Under the pieces are notes generated by a model that saw nothing but the letters and a program-made list of their open reading frames with translations, ran no database searches and had not been told where the DNA came from. Shown piece after piece: positions 19,225-28,225 of a stretch of DNA of 64,000 nt (positions are counted from its first letter, which is position 1; each line of letters begins with the position of its first letter). Both the position numbers and the translations under genes were made by a program. The stretch covers positions 620,001-684,000 of the forward strand of contig NZ_QJSD01000001.1 of the NCBI RefSeq assembly GCF_003313245.1, in the 5' to 3' direction. This stretch comes from Primorskyibacter marinus. GTDB lineage: Bacteria; Pseudomonadota; Alphaproteobacteria; Rhodobacterales; Rhodobacteraceae.

Positions 19225-19671
19225 TCAGCCGTAAAGGGCCGCGGCGCGTCGCTCAAAGGCGCGAACGATGCGCTGCATCGCTTCATTGAACACCACACCG
19301 ATTATTTTCTGAAGCACCGCGTTCTTGAACTCGAAATCCACATGGAATGTCACGTCACAGCCGCCTTCGGCATCGGCAAACGCCCAGTTGGATTTCATAT
19401 AGCGGAACGGCCCGTCCAGATATTCGGTGTCTATCTTCATGTCCTCGGGATAAAGGACGACGCGGCTGCCGAACCGTTCGCGGAACACCTTGAAGCTGAT
19501 CACCAGATCGGCCAGCATCTCTTCGGCACCGCCGCCGATGTCGTTTCGCGACCGGATGCGCGCCGCGGCACACCAGGGCAGAAATTCAGGATAGGACGCC
19601 ACATCGGCCACCAGATCGTACATCTGCTGGGCGGTATAAGGCAGCCTGCGGGTTTCACTATGGGTCGGCAT
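19225..19671 (-). CDS. START-like Coq10/RatA family protein
   Basis: A 148-residue protein of the polyketide cyclase/START superfamily, Coq10-RatA branch. The diagnostic start [20 protein letters not shown], the [11 protein letters not shown] segment and the end [17 protein letters not shown] match the family. Coq10 proteins bind ubiquinone and assist respiration; RatA in E. coli was described as a ribosome-association toxin, but in alphaproteobacteria a ubiquinone-binding role is likelier. The start ATG at 19671 is chosen because this is where family homology begins. It is divergent from hpt. Confidence 0.85.
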   Translation of the reverse strand: MPTHSETRRLPYTAQQMYDLVADVASYPEFLPWCAAARIRSRNDIGGGAEEMLADLVISFKVFRERFGSRVVLYPEDMKIDTEYLDGPFRYMKSNWAFADAEGGCDVTFHVDFEFKNAVLQKIIGVVFNEAMQRIVRAFERRAAALYG

Positions 19672-19742
19672 GTCGCTCCGGTTTGGGTCGTGACAGTGGC
19701 GGTGCATGTCGTATTGTGGCGCGGAAAAATCAAGGGGATATC

Positions 19743-20291
19743 ATGCCAGAGCGTCCATATGTCATCGACGAGATGATCTCTGCCAAGGCGATTGCCGCGC
19801 GGATCGAGGAATTGGCGGGTGAGATTCGTCACGAATTTGCCGATACCGACAAGCTGGTTGTCGTGGGTCTTTTGCGGGGATCGTTCGTTTTTATCGCCGA
19901 CCTCGTGCGCGAATTGAACCTGCCCATCGAAGTCGATTTCCTTGAGGCGTCCTCTTACGGTGACGCGATGCAATCCAGCCGCGAAGTCCGTATTCTCAAA
20001 GACTTGCGCGGCGCTATTGAAGCCCGCGACGTGCTGGTGGTCGAAGATATTGTCGATACCGGGCATACGCTTAACCATGTTTCGGGCATGTTGCGGTCCC
20101 GAAACCCCGCCAGGTTGCGCACCATCGCGCTTCTCGACAAACCTTCGCGGCGCGAGGTTGATTTCAGGTCCGACTGGATCGGGTTCGAGATCCCGGATGA
20201 ATTTGTCGTGGGCTACGGGATTGATTTCGCGCAACGCAATCGCAACCTGCCCTTCATCGGCAAGGTCCGCTTTACTCAGGACGACGGCTGA
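19743..20291 (+). CDS. hpt: Hypoxanthine phosphoribosyltransferase
   Basis: A 182-residue type I phosphoribosyltransferase. The PRPP-binding motif [17 protein letters not shown] is intact, with [17 protein letters not shown] and [10 protein letters not shown] for the pyrophosphate and flexible loops. It salvages hypoxanthine (and probably guanine) to nucleotides. AAGGGGAT stands 6 nt before the ATG at 19743. The small membrane-protein gene that follows starts 1 nt after the stop. Confidence 0.95.
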   Translation: MPERPYVIDEMISAKAIAARIEELAGEIRHEFADTDKLVVVGLLRGSFVFIADLVRELNLPIEVDFLEASSYGDAMQSSREVRILKDLRGAIEARDVLVVEDIVDTGHTLNHVSGMLRSRNPARLRTIALLDKPSRREVDFRSDWIGFEIPDEFVVGYGIDFAQRNRNLPFIGKVRFTQDDG

Positions 20292-20292
20292 G

Positions 20293-20472
20293 ATGAACCC
20301 GATCTGGCTGCTGCGGCTGACCCGATGGGCGCGCAGGCCACCGGGGCGGCGGCTTCAGATCATCGTGGGCATCGTGCTTGTCGCCGCAATCGTGCTGTGG
20401 GGAATCGAGCATTTCTTCGGCTGGCCAGAGGCCCTGACCCCGGAACGCATCCCCCGGCGCATCATGCGTTAA
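20293..20472 (+). CDS. Small single-pass membrane protein (59 aa)
   Basis: A 59-residue protein starting 1 nt after the hpt stop, so very likely translated with it. It has a basic front (RLTRWARRPPGRR), one clear membrane helix (IIVGIVLVAAIVLWGIEHFF) and a basic tail, so the N-terminus is probably cytoplasmic. I know of similar unnamed small proteins next to hpt in Rhodobacterales, but no function. Confidence 0.7.
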   Translation: MNPIWLLRLTRWARRPPGRRLQIIVGIVLVAAIVLWGIEHFFGWPEALTPERIPRRIMR

Positions 20473-20597
20473 GCGCCGGGCTCCGCGCAGAACGGTCGCG
20501 TGAATTTCACCCATACCGCCCGCCCCGCCAACACGCCGCGCAAAGCGCCGAAGGTCACGAATTTGTGCACGCATCAGTGGCGGTTCCATCTCCATCT

Positions 20598-20626
20598 TTG
20601 CAAGAATATTGTTGCGGTCGTACGAA
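20598..20626 (+). promoter_or_regulatory. Candidate promoter of the cytochrome genes
   Basis: TTGCAA (20598-20603), a 17-nt spacer and TACGAA (20621-20626) form a plausible housekeeping promoter about 45 nt before the cytochrome c' start. The remaining 20473-20597 shows nothing else. Confidence 0.35.
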
Positions 20627-20674
20627 ACTACATTAGCCTCAAACCATAGTTCGCAGTTTCAAGGAGCCCGACAT

Positions 20675-21136
20675 ATGAAGAATATCGTTACCGCTACAGT
20701 GATTGCAGGCGTTCTTGCGGGATCGGCCGCGCTTGCCCAGAATGACGGATCGGCTCAGGTCAAGGCACGACAGGGTCAGATGCGTGTCATTGCGCTGAAC
20801 CTGGGTGTCTTGGGTGGCATGGCGCAGGGCAAAATCGACTACGATGCCGAAGCTGCGCAAAACGCCGCTGACTCGCTGGCAGGGGTTGCGATGATCCACC
20901 AGCCGACCTTGTGGATCGAAGGCACGTCGAATGCTGATCGCGAGGGCACCAAAGCGCTGCCGGCAATCTGGGAAGACAATGCCGACTTCATGACCAAGTG
21001 GGATGCCTTTGTCACCGCTGCGAACGACATGCAGTCTGTCGCAGGCACCGGCAAGGATGCGCTTGGCCCGGCGATGGGCGGGCTTGGCGATGCCTGCAAG
21101 GCCTGCCATGAAAAGTATCAACAGTCCGACGATTAG
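20675..21136 (+). CDS. Cytochrome c'-type protein
   Basis: A 153-residue exported protein: signal peptide MKNIVTATVIAGVLAGSAALA cleaved before QNDGS, a four-helix-bundle body, and a C-terminal haem-binding CKACH (Cys141, Cys144, His145) followed by EKYQQ. This is the layout of cytochrome c', a periplasmic five-coordinate haem protein that binds NO. AAGGAG at 20661-20666 sets the start at 20675. The diheme cytochrome gene follows after 8 nt. Confidence 0.9.
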   Translation: MKNIVTATVIAGVLAGSAALAQNDGSAQVKARQGQMRVIALNLGVLGGMAQGKIDYDAEAAQNAADSLAGVAMIHQPTLWIEGTSNADREGTKALPAIWEDNADFMTKWDAFVTAANDMQSVAGTGKDALGPAMGGLGDACKACHEKYQQSDD

Positions 21137-21144
21137 GATACGAT

Positions 21145-22044
21145 TTGATACGTCGCTTCTTTAGGTTTTTGCTGCTGGCCGCGCTTATCGCGGCCGGTTT
21201 CGCGTTCTGGATGACCCGTGCCGTTCCGCTGGACGAAGATGCGCTGGCCGGTGTCGAAGGAAATACCGAAAACGGCCAATATGTGTTCACGGCGGCAGGC
21301 TGCGCCTCTTGTCACGCCGCCCCGGACGCCAAGGGCGATGACAAGCTGGTGCTTGCGGGCGGGCAGAAATTCCCGTCGGATTTCGGCACGTTCATTGCGC
21401 CGAACATCTCGCCCGATCCGACCGAGGGGATCGGCGACTGGACAGCAGCCCAGTTCGCCAGTGCGGTGACGCAAGGCGTTTCGCCCGAGGGCCAGCATTA
21501 CTACCCCGCCTTCCCTTACGGCGCTTATGCCAAGATGGAAAAGCAGGATCTTGCCGATCTCTGGGCCTATATGAAGACCCTGCCCGCCTCGGACACAGCA
21601 AGCCAGCCGCATGATGTGGGCTTCCCGTTCAATATTCGGCGCGCTTTGGGTGGCTGGAAGCTGCTGTTTATGGATGACAACTGGGTGCTGAAAAATGCCC
21701 CGTCAGAGCAAGTGACTCGCGGCCGTTATCTGGTCGAGACGCTGGCCCATTGCGGCGAATGCCACACCCCGCGCAACATGCTGGGGGGGATGGACACGAC
21801 CCGCTGGCTGGCCGGGGCACCGAACCCGTCCGGCAAAGGCCGCACGCCCGGAATCGCCCCCGGTGGCTTCAAATGGACCGAAGGTGAAATCACCTATTAC
21901 CTTGAAACCGGGTTTACCCCCGATTTCGACAGTGTCGGCGGGCATATGGTGGCGGTAGTGGACAACATGGCGGAACTGACCGAAGGCGACAGACAGGCAA
22001 TTGCTGCCTATCTCAAATCCGTGCCCGAGCAACCGTCAGAGTAA
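21145..22044 (+). CDS. Membrane-anchored diheme cytochrome c
   Basis: A 299-residue protein with an N-terminal membrane segment and two cytochrome c domains: CASCH (Cys53-His57) and CGECH (Cys203-His207). The layout resembles diheme c-type subunits of alcohol and sorbosone dehydrogenases and the cytochrome partners of cytochrome c'. The start is a TTG at 21145 with AGGA at 21136-21139. It probably passes electrons to or from the cytochrome c' encoded just upstream; that is inference from the pairing. Confidence 0.88.
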   Translation: MIRRFFRFLLLAALIAAGFAFWMTRAVPLDEDALAGVEGNTENGQYVFTAAGCASCHAAPDAKGDDKLVLAGGQKFPSDFGTFIAPNISPDPTEGIGDWTAAQFASAVTQGVSPEGQHYYPAFPYGAYAKMEKQDLADLWAYMKTLPASDTASQPHDVGFPFNIRRALGGWKLLFMDDNWVLKNAPSEQVTRGRYLVETLAHCGECHTPRNMLGGMDTTRWLAGAPNPSGKGRTPGIAPGGFKWTEGEITYYLETGFTPDFDSVGGHMVAVVDNMAELTEGDRQAIAAYLKSVPEQPSE

Positions 22045-22065
22045 ACTGGCATCGCAAAACAAAAA

Positions 22066-22093
22066 ACGGTGCCGCGATCATCGCGGGCGCCGT
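22066..22093. terminator. Bidirectional terminator between the cytochrome gene and lipA
   Basis: A hairpin, ACGGTGCCGCGAT on the left and ATCGCGGGCGCCGT on the right, with one mismatch. On the minus strand it is followed by TTTTTTG, a good intrinsic terminator for lipA; on the plus strand by TTTCTG for the cytochrome transcript. Confidence 0.8.
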
Positions 22094-22115
22094 TTCTGTT
22101 GCATCCGTGCGTAGC

Positions 22116-23066
22116 TCAGGCGCGGTTCAGCTTTGCATTGCGCGCTGTCTGTAGCCGCGCAAAATCATCGCCCGCATGGTAGGATGACCGCGTCAGCGGC
22201 GTCGCCGAGACCATCAGGAAGCCTTTGCCATAGGCGGATTTCTCGTAGGCGGCAAATTCGTCCGGATGCACGAACCGGTCAACCGCGTGGTGTTTCGGTG
22301 TTGGCTGCAAATATTGCCCGATGGTCAGGAAATCGATGTCTGCAGCGCGCATGTCGTCCATCACCTGCAAGACCGCCTGACGATCCTCGCCCAGACCAAC
22401 CATGATGCCCGATTTGGTGAACATCGTCGGATCAAGCTCTTTGACCCGCTGCAACAGCCGCAGTGAATGGAAGTACCGCGCACCGGGGCGGACTTGGGGA
22501 TAAAGGCCCGGCACGGTTTCAAGGTTGTGGTTGAACACATCAGGCTTGGCGGCAACGACCGTTTCCAGAACCGACGGCGCGCATTTCAGGAAATCCGGCG
22601 TCAGAATTTCAATCGTGGTGCTGGGGCTGCGGTGCCGAATGGCGCGAATCGTCTGGGCGAAATGCTCTGCCCCGCCATCTTTCAGGTCATCGCGATCGAC
22701 CGAGGTGATGACAACGTGATTCAACCCCAGCTTCTGCACGGCATCCGCGACCTTGCCCGGCTCGAACACATCAAGCGTATCGGGTCGCCCGGTGGCAATA
22801 TTGCAGAACGTGCAGCCTCGGGTACAGATCTCGCCCATGATCATCATCGTGGCGTGACCTTGCGACCAGCATTCGCCTACATTCGGACATCCGGCCTCTT
22901 CACAGACAGTGACAAGCCCATGCTCGCGCATGATCTTCTGAGTGTCGGCATAACCTTTGCCGCCCGGAGCCTTGACCCGGATCCAGGACGGTTTCTTGGG
23001 CTGGGCATTATCCGGACGATGCGCTTTTTCCGGATGCCGTTCGGCTGGGATATTGAGATCTCGCAC
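22116..23066 (-). CDS. lipA: Lipoyl synthase
   Basis: A 316-residue radical-SAM enzyme that inserts two sulfurs into protein-bound octanoyl groups. Both iron-sulfur motifs are intact: auxiliary cluster [12 protein letters not shown] and radical-SAM cluster CTRGCTFC, plus the C-terminal RSSYHAG. Its product is needed by GcvH, encoded in this window, and by the 2-oxoacid dehydrogenases. The start is a GTG at 23066. An N-terminal RHPEKAHR stretch is usual for the alphaproteobacterial form. Confidence 0.97.
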   Translation of the reverse strand: MRDLNIPAERHPEKAHRPDNAQPKKPSWIRVKAPGGKGYADTQKIMREHGLVTVCEEAGCPNVGECWSQGHATMMIMGEICTRGCTFCNIATGRPDTLDVFEPGKVADAVQKLGLNHVVITSVDRDDLKDGGAEHFAQTIRAIRHRSPSTTIEILTPDFLKCAPSVLETVVAAKPDVFNHNLETVPGLYPQVRPGARYFHSLRLLQRVKELDPTMFTKSGIMVGLGEDRQAVLQVMDDMRAADIDFLTIGQYLQPTPKHHAVDRFVHPDEFAAYEKSAYGKGFLMVSATPLTRSSYHAGDDFARLQTARNAKLNRA

Positions 23067-23388
23067 GTTTTATTCCCCGCGAAGCTGTTTAGGGCTTCGC
23101 TTAGCATATGTATTTGCAGGGGGTAGTACCAGTCCCGCATGGCTGCCATGCAGTCACGCCTTTGTTTTAACGAGTGCCCCCTGCATTTTTACGTTGAGAA
23201 TTAAGGAAAAAAAACGCTTGCACACTGTTTTGCATCCGCGTTGGCCACAGCATCTCAACGCTTTTCCGCAGGTCTGACGGCCATGCAATCCTGCTATGCT
23301 GCGATTGCAGCATTTCTCGATTGAGGTCGGTCCTCGATCCGCGTTAGTCCTTGTCTGATTCTTTACTTGGACGATCAGGAGAGTTCCG
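23067..23388. other. Divergent promoter gap lipA / peroxiredoxin (322 nt)
   Basis: No credible gene is seen on either strand. It is AT-richer than its surroundings, with AAGGAAAAAAAACGCTTGCA near 23203-23222. Promoters for both flanking genes must lie here. I could not single out a -10/-35 pair or a redox-regulator site with confidence. Confidence 0.4.
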
Positions 23389-23940
23389 ATGAAAGCAGGC
23401 CTTCCCCTTCCGCAAGTGACCTTCCGGACACGCATTCGGGATGAGTCGGTTGACGGTCCGAACCCGTTTCGCTGGCAGGATATGACCACTGCCGACTATT
23501 TTGCAGGCAAACGCGTTGTGCTTTTCTCGCTGCCTGGCGCGTTCACGCCGACATGTTCGACCTATCAACTGCCCGGATTCGAGAACAACGCCGAAACTTT
23601 CGCAGATTTCGGCATTGACGAGATTTACTGTCTTTCGGTGAACGACAGTTTCGTGATGAATAAATGGGCCGAAAACCAGGGATTGAAAACCGTGAAGGTC
23701 ATCCCTGACGGGTCCGGCGAATTTACCCGCAAGATGGGCATGCTTGTCGAAAAGTCCAACCTGGGCTTCGGTATGCGCAGCTGGCGCTATGCCGCGATTG
23801 TCAAGGACGGCAAGGTCGAAGCCTGGTTCGAAGAGCCCGGCATATCCGACAATCACGCCGAAGACCCTTACGGCGTGTCCAGCCCGGAAAACCTGCTGGA
23901 ATATCTTCAAAAGGAAGCGGCGGGAATCGCTGCCGAATAA
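23389..23940 (+). CDS. Peroxiredoxin, Prx5 type
   Basis: A 183-residue thioredoxin-fold peroxidase. The peroxidatic motif PGAFTPTCS has Cys56; it reduces hydrogen and alkyl peroxides. LPGFENNAETF and the following DEIYCLSVNDSFVMNKW segment are typical of Prx5. No glutaredoxin domain is fused, so an external thiol donor is needed. CAGGAGAG precedes the ATG. Confidence 0.92.
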   Translation: MKAGLPLPQVTFRTRIRDESVDGPNPFRWQDMTTADYFAGKRVVLFSLPGAFTPTCSTYQLPGFENNAETFADFGIDEIYCLSVNDSFVMNKWAENQGLKTVKVIPDGSGEFTRKMGMLVEKSNLGFGMRSWRYAAIVKDGKVEAWFEEPGISDNHAEDPYGVSSPENLLEYLQKEAAGIAAE

Positions 23941-23976
23941 TCCGCAATACCCGGATACGAACAGTTGCAGAACGAA

Positions 23977-24010
23977 AAACGCCGCTGCCCCGATCGGAGC
24001 AGCGGCGTTT
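23977..24010. terminator. Bidirectional terminator, 12-bp perfect stem
   Basis: AAACGCCGCTGC (23977-23988) pairs perfectly with GCAGCGGCGTTT (23999-24010). On the minus strand TTTTTCG follows, which suits termination of the DUF6456 gene. On the plus strand the stem itself ends in TTT after the peroxiredoxin gene. The genes converge here. Confidence 0.85.
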
Positions 24011-24023
24011 GCATGTTTGGCGC

Positions 24024-25139
24024 TTATCCGATCAGGCCACCCCCTGCCCCCAGCACTTCGTCATAGTGCCGACGCAGCCGTTGCAGCGCTATTCGCAACA
24101 CGATCTTGCCGGACCGCGCCGACCAGCCCATCCGCTTTTCGGCCGATTCCATGCCTTCCAGATAGCAACAACACCGCAGAACGACATCGCTAAGACCCGG
24201 CCCAAGATCAGACAGGGCGGCCGCGACTCGGTCCCGCGCCGCAGTCGGACCATATCCCCGCAGATCTGCGCCCTCGCCGCTTCCCCGCGCGCCCGCTGTC
24301 AGAAAACTGTCCCAGTTCTGTGCGACCCGAGGCCCCATCTGGGCAAGCTCAAAATCCTCGCGCAACCGTTCCCCGGCCGAGACCAGTTTTTCCGACAGGA
24401 AGGGCTGCCCGTCATGATCGCGCCGACGCGCAAGCGCGGTCAGCGGCGACTCGGCCAGCGAATATCGCATACGCTTGCTGCGGCGATCGCCTTCGGCTTC
24501 TTGCGAAACAGGTGCCCCGTCAAACCCCGCCTGCGCTTCAGCAAACCCCCTCGCCGAATTTTCACTGGCCGCGATCAACCGGTTCAGCTCTGCCCGCCCC
24601 GCAGCCGTGATCTGGTAGCGCGAGATCCGCGCAGGGTCTCGGCAGATGATCCAGTCCTTCAGCGCCATCGCCTGAGCGATCCCGCTATCCACAACCGCAG
24701 TCCGGGTCGATGTGCCATCGCCGGTGTCGCGGACGACAACGGCCTTGTCCATCTCGGCCGCAACCGCAAGAACCGCCCCGGTTTCACAGAGCCGGCGCAG
24801 AATGCGCATGGCTTCGCGCTCCAGCGTCTTGTCGTCGGGCGCCATGTGGGGGTCTGTCGGTAAATTGCTCATGTTTGGACGGTCCTTGTCTGACGAGATG
24901 GTCGATTTCGGGATGTGATGCTGGCCAAGCTTTCGCAAGGCGGCATCGACCAATGGGTCGTCGCGCAGCGTCTCGACCTTGCGGACCTGCCGCAGAACCG
25001 TCGAGGCATGACACCCTGTTTCCCGAGCCAGCTGTCTGATGCTTATGCCCTCTTCGATATGGTGCAGATAGTTGCGTGCGGCATCAGGAACCCATCCGGG
25101 ATACCCGTCCGCAGTGCTTGTCTCTACGTTCAAACGCAT
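24024..25139 (-). CDS. DUF6456 protein with N-terminal helix-turn-helix
   Basis: A 371-residue protein. Near the start is a resolvase/Hin-like helix-turn-helix (GISIRQLARETGCHASTVLR), the middle holds a winged-helix-like region (AMALKDWIICRDPARISRYQ), and the C-terminal domain (MRYSLAESPLTALARRRD onwards, with GPRVAQNWDSFLTAG) is the DUF6456 domain as I recall it. It is probably a DNA-binding regulator; no target is known to me. The start at 25139 is fixed by GAGGAAAGTC directly before the ATG; a GTG at 25214 is a longer alternative. It is divergent from the DUF6477 gene across 245 nt. Confidence 0.75.
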   Translation of the reverse strand: MRLNVETSTADGYPGWVPDAARNYLHHIEEGISIRQLARETGCHASTVLRQVRKVETLRDDPLVDAALRKLGQHHIPKSTISSDKDRPNMSNLPTDPHMAPDDKTLEREAMRILRRLCETGAVLAVAAEMDKAVVVRDTGDGTSTRTAVVDSGIAQAMALKDWIICRDPARISRYQITAAGRAELNRLIAASENSARGFAEAQAGFDGAPVSQEAEGDRRSKRMRYSLAESPLTALARRRDHDGQPFLSEKLVSAGERLREDFELAQMGPRVAQNWDSFLTAGARGSGEGADLRGYGPTAARDRVAAALSDLGPGLSDVVLRCCCYLEGMESAEKRMGWSARSGKIVLRIALQRLRRHYDEVLGAGGGLIG

Positions 25140-25384
25140 GACTTTCCTCGCATTGCCGTTACCCGTCTGGATTTCCGTGGCCGGTATCCAGATCATTTGA
25201 GTCAAATTTTTCACAACCTATGCGGGTATTTATTGCTGCTTCGTTAACATAGTCATGAATTCACCATCATTGTTTCCAAAGTATAAATGCCGCTGAACCA
25301 AGCGTTCGGTAAAGGCGCACCCTTCGCAACACCCGAAAAAGCTGTGCCATGGTTTCCGTGGATTTGGAGAAAAGGACCGACGCC

Positions 25385-25675
25385 ATGCAAGACATTCTCA
25401 GCCTTCTGCACGCGCTCAAACGCCCTCGCCTGTTGATCCGGGCAGCGCGAATCGGTGCGCAGGATTACCAACGCACCGCGCATCTTCCACGACTTCTGGG
25501 ATATGGCGCATTGCCGCGTACCGGGCCTGCCCTCATGCGCCTGATGGAGATAGAGGCAGAGCTGAACGCCCGCCGCGAGGCCAATGATGCAGGCTATTCC
25601 ATCGCCCGCCATGTCGAATTGCTGGTGGCGATGATGGGCGAGGCCAGCGTGCTGCGCAGCGCCGGCCAGACCTGA
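25385..25675 (+). CDS. DUF6477-like small protein
   Basis: A 96-residue basic protein: MQDILSLLHALKRPRLLIRA, then LPRLLGYGALPRTGPALMRL and a helical end. I believe it matches the DUF6477 family found in Rhodobacterales, of unknown role. AAAAGGA precedes the start at 25385. It stands divergent from the DUF6456 helix-turn-helix gene and convergent with mttB, whose stop is 7 nt away. The divergent arrangement suggests shared control. Confidence 0.65.
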   Translation: MQDILSLLHALKRPRLLIRAARIGAQDYQRTAHLPRLLGYGALPRTGPALMRLMEIEAELNARREANDAGYSIARHVELLVAMMGEASVLRSAGQT

Positions 25676-25682
25676 GCGGAAC

Positions 25683-27227
25683 CTACATGAAGGCGTCCGG
25701 CATCGACGCCTTCTTTTCAACGACATAGGCGTTCAGCGCCTCGTTGATCGCCGGGTCAAGCGCGGGCTGCTGATAATCGTGCAACAGCTTTTCGACCCGC
25801 AAGGCGGCCAGCGTTTCTGAATCGCGCGCCCCCTCTTCGTCCCAGGTCTCGAACGGCTTGTAATCGAAGGTCTCGGACCGCCAGAAGGCGGTCTTGAAAT
25901 GCGCCTGCGTATGCGCGCAGCCAAGGTAATGTCCGCCCGGCCCGACCTCGCGGATCGCATCCAGCGCCAGCGCTTCCTCGCCAACAGTAACGCCCTGCGA
26001 GAACTTGTGCAGCGCGCCCAGCTGATCGGCATCCATCACGAATTTCTCGAAGCTCGACACCAATCCGCCTTCAAGCCACCCGCAGGCATGCAGCATGAAG
26101 TTGACGCCCGACAGCAGGCCCATGTTCAAGCTGTTCGCCGTCTCATAGGCCGCCTGCGCATCCGGCAGTTTCGATCCGCAGAACGATCCGGCAGACCGGA
26201 ATGGCAGCCCCAGTCGCCGCGCAAGCTGTCCGGCACCATAGGTGATGTGGCTGGCCTCGGGCGTGCCGAATGTGGGCGCACCGGAATTCATGTCGATCGA
26301 CGTCACGAAAGCGCCGAAAATCACCGGCGCGCCTTTGCGGATCAGCTGGCTATAGGCGATCCCCGCCAGCACTTCGGCCAACACCTGCGTCAGCGTGCCC
26401 GCCACCGACACCGGTGCCATCGCCCCGCCCACGATAAAGGGCGACAGGATCGCGGCCTGATTGTTGCGGGCATAAACCTCCAGCGCGCCCATCATCACAT
26501 CGTCGAAAGTCAGCGGCGAATTGATGTTGATGAGCGAGGTCATCACCGTGTTTTCCTGCACGAAATCCTTGCCGAACAGAATTTCGCACATCTCCACCGA
26601 ATCCTGCGCGCGGCTGGGTTCGGTGACGGACCCCATGAAGGGCTTGTCCGACAGGGTCATGTGGGCTTGCAGCATGTCCAGATGGCGCTTGTTGACGGGA
26701 ATGTCCGTCGGTTCGCAAACCGTGCCGCCGGAATGGTGCAGCCATTTCGACATGTAGCCCAGTTTCACGAATTTGCGGAAATCCTCCATCGTGGCATAGC
26801 GGCGACCACCCGCGACATCGCGCACGAAGGGCGGGCCGTAAACCGGTGCCAGCACCAGCGATTTGCCTCCGATCTCGACATTACGCTCCGGGTTGCGGGC
26901 GTGCTGGGTGTAGCTTTTCGGCGCGGTGCTGCAAAGCTGACGGGCAAGGCCACGCGGAATGCGCACACGTTCGCCATCAATATCGGCCCCCGCCTCGCGC
27001 CAAAGCTCCAGCGCGTCGGGATTGTTGACGAAGTTGACGCCGATTTCTTCCAGCACCGTTTCGGCGTTATGCTCGATGATCTCCAGGGCTTCGGTGGTCA
27101 GAACCTCGAAATTCGGGATGTTCCGTTCGATGTAGCGGGCGGTTTCAACGCTGACGGCGGTGCGTTCTGCCCTGCGCGCGGCACCGCCACCGCCCCGTGC
27201 ACGCCTGCGACCTGCTGCTTCAACCAT
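25683..27227 (-). CDS. Trimethylamine methyltransferase (MttB) family protein, non-pyrrolysine
   Basis: A 514-residue member of the MttB superfamily of corrinoid-dependent methyltransferases with a TIM-barrel fold. Segments include GVNFVNNPDALELWREAGA, APVYGPPFVRDVAGG, the HHSGGTVCEPTDIPVN loop and GAPTFGTPEASHITYGAGQL. There is no in-frame TAG, so it lacks the pyrrolysine of true trimethylamine methyltransferase. Non-Pyl members demethylate glycine betaine, proline betaine or carnitine in other bacteria; the substrate here is unknown. The N-terminus is Arg/Gly-rich (GRRRARGGGGAARRAER). GAGGGCGGG lies before the ATG at 27227. No corrinoid protein gene is adjacent. Confidence 0.85.
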   Translation of the reverse strand: MVEAAGRRRARGGGGAARRAERTAVSVETARYIERNIPNFEVLTTEALEIIEHNAETVLEEIGVNFVNNPDALELWREAGADIDGERVRIPRGLARQLCSTAPKSYTQHARNPERNVEIGGKSLVLAPVYGPPFVRDVAGGRRYATMEDFRKFVKLGYMSKWLHHSGGTVCEPTDIPVNKRHLDMLQAHMTLSDKPFMGSVTEPSRAQDSVEMCEILFGKDFVQENTVMTSLININSPLTFDDVMMGALEVYARNNQAAILSPFIVGGAMAPVSVAGTLTQVLAEVLAGIAYSQLIRKGAPVIFGAFVTSIDMNSGAPTFGTPEASHITYGAGQLARRLGLPFRSAGSFCGSKLPDAQAAYETANSLNMGLLSGVNFMLHACGWLEGGLVSSFEKFVMDADQLGALHKFSQGVTVGEEALALDAIREVGPGGHYLGCAHTQAHFKTAFWRSETFDYKPFETWDEEGARDSETLAALRVEKLLHDYQQPALDPAINEALNAYVVEKKASMPDAFM

Positions 27228-27463
27228 ATCCCGCCCTCGTAAATTGCCGTTCCGGCCCAACACGGACCCGTCTGTCCAAGGGTCTTACCGCGCGGCCTCA
27301 CAAGTGTTTTTCCGGTTTCCGGCAGTTGTGGGGCGAAAACGACATTCATCCCCTTTCCTGACACACCCCCAAGCTTTGCCCGGTTTTCTTTGACCTCGCG
27401 ACAGGCAGACTGCATCATGCCTGAAAAAGCGGCAGAATGCCTTGAAATCAGGAGGGTGCAGCA

Positions 27464-28144
27464 ATTTCGGAACCGGCGCAGGAACGCAAAACCCTGACAT
27501 CGTCAGAAATCACCGCGGTCGCACATCTTTATCGTGGCGAGGTGTATCGCAGCACGATCTGGCGCACCCGGCTGGACACCACGACCAACTGGGCCGTCGT
27601 CACATTGGGCGTTGCGCTGTCAATCTCTTACGCCGCGCCCGAAGCATCGCCGCTGCCGCTTGTTCTGGTCGGCGTTCTGATCATCCTGTTCCTGATGCTG
27701 GAGGCCCGGCGCTATCGCTATTTCAACGTCTGGCGCGCCCGTGCCCGCTGGATGGAGGTGCATTTCTACGCGCCGATGCTGGCCGACGGGGATCTGCATC
27801 TGGAGGAGGATTGGCAGAAGGTCCTGGCAAATGACTATCTGCGCCCGCGCTATCATGTCTCATCGATGGTTGCCGTCGGTCGGCGGATCCGGCGCAACTA
27901 TCTGTGGATCCTGTTGATCCAGGCGCTGGCCTATACAGGCAAACTCGTGGTGCATCCAACGCCCGCAGAGTCCGTATCTCAGGTGATTCAACGCGCCGAT
28001 GTCGGTCCATTACCCGGCGAATTGGTCATATTGACCGGCATTGTCTATGTCGTGACCTGGGCGGGTATCGCGATTTGGAGCGCCCGGCTGGACAGCCGGC
28101 GCGGCGCGATCCGGGGCACCGAACAAGCCAGTTCCATGGGTTAG
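27464..28144 (+). CDS. DUF2270 membrane protein, apparent AUU start
   Basis: From 27464 the protein is 226 residues. The conserved front (TSSEITAVAHLYRGEVYRST, then RTRLDTTTNWAVV) is followed by two membrane helices, a soluble helical middle and two more hydrophobic segments. It matches my recollection of the DUF2270 family. Family-like sequence already begins near 27497, ahead of the first GTG (27542). The frame is closed by TGA at 27443 and has no ATG, GTG or TTG before 27542. A strong GGAGGG (27451-27456) lies 7 nt before an ATT at 27464. I therefore propose AUU initiation; CTG at 27494 or GTG at 27542 are alternatives. Function unknown. Confidence 0.7.
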   Translation: MSEPAQERKTLTSSEITAVAHLYRGEVYRSTIWRTRLDTTTNWAVVTLGVALSISYAAPEASPLPLVLVGVLIILFLMLEARRYRYFNVWRARARWMEVHFYAPMLADGDLHLEEDWQKVLANDYLRPRYHVSSMVAVGRRIRRNYLWILLIQALAYTGKLVVHPTPAESVSQVIQRADVGPLPGELVILTGIVYVVTWAGIAIWSARLDSRRGAIRGTEQASSMG

Positions 28145-28225
28145 GCGCGCGGTTCTGAACGCAATCACAAGATCCGCGATCCACGCTCTTGCCTCGCTTG
28201 CGTCAAAGGGCTACGAGCTTGGCGC

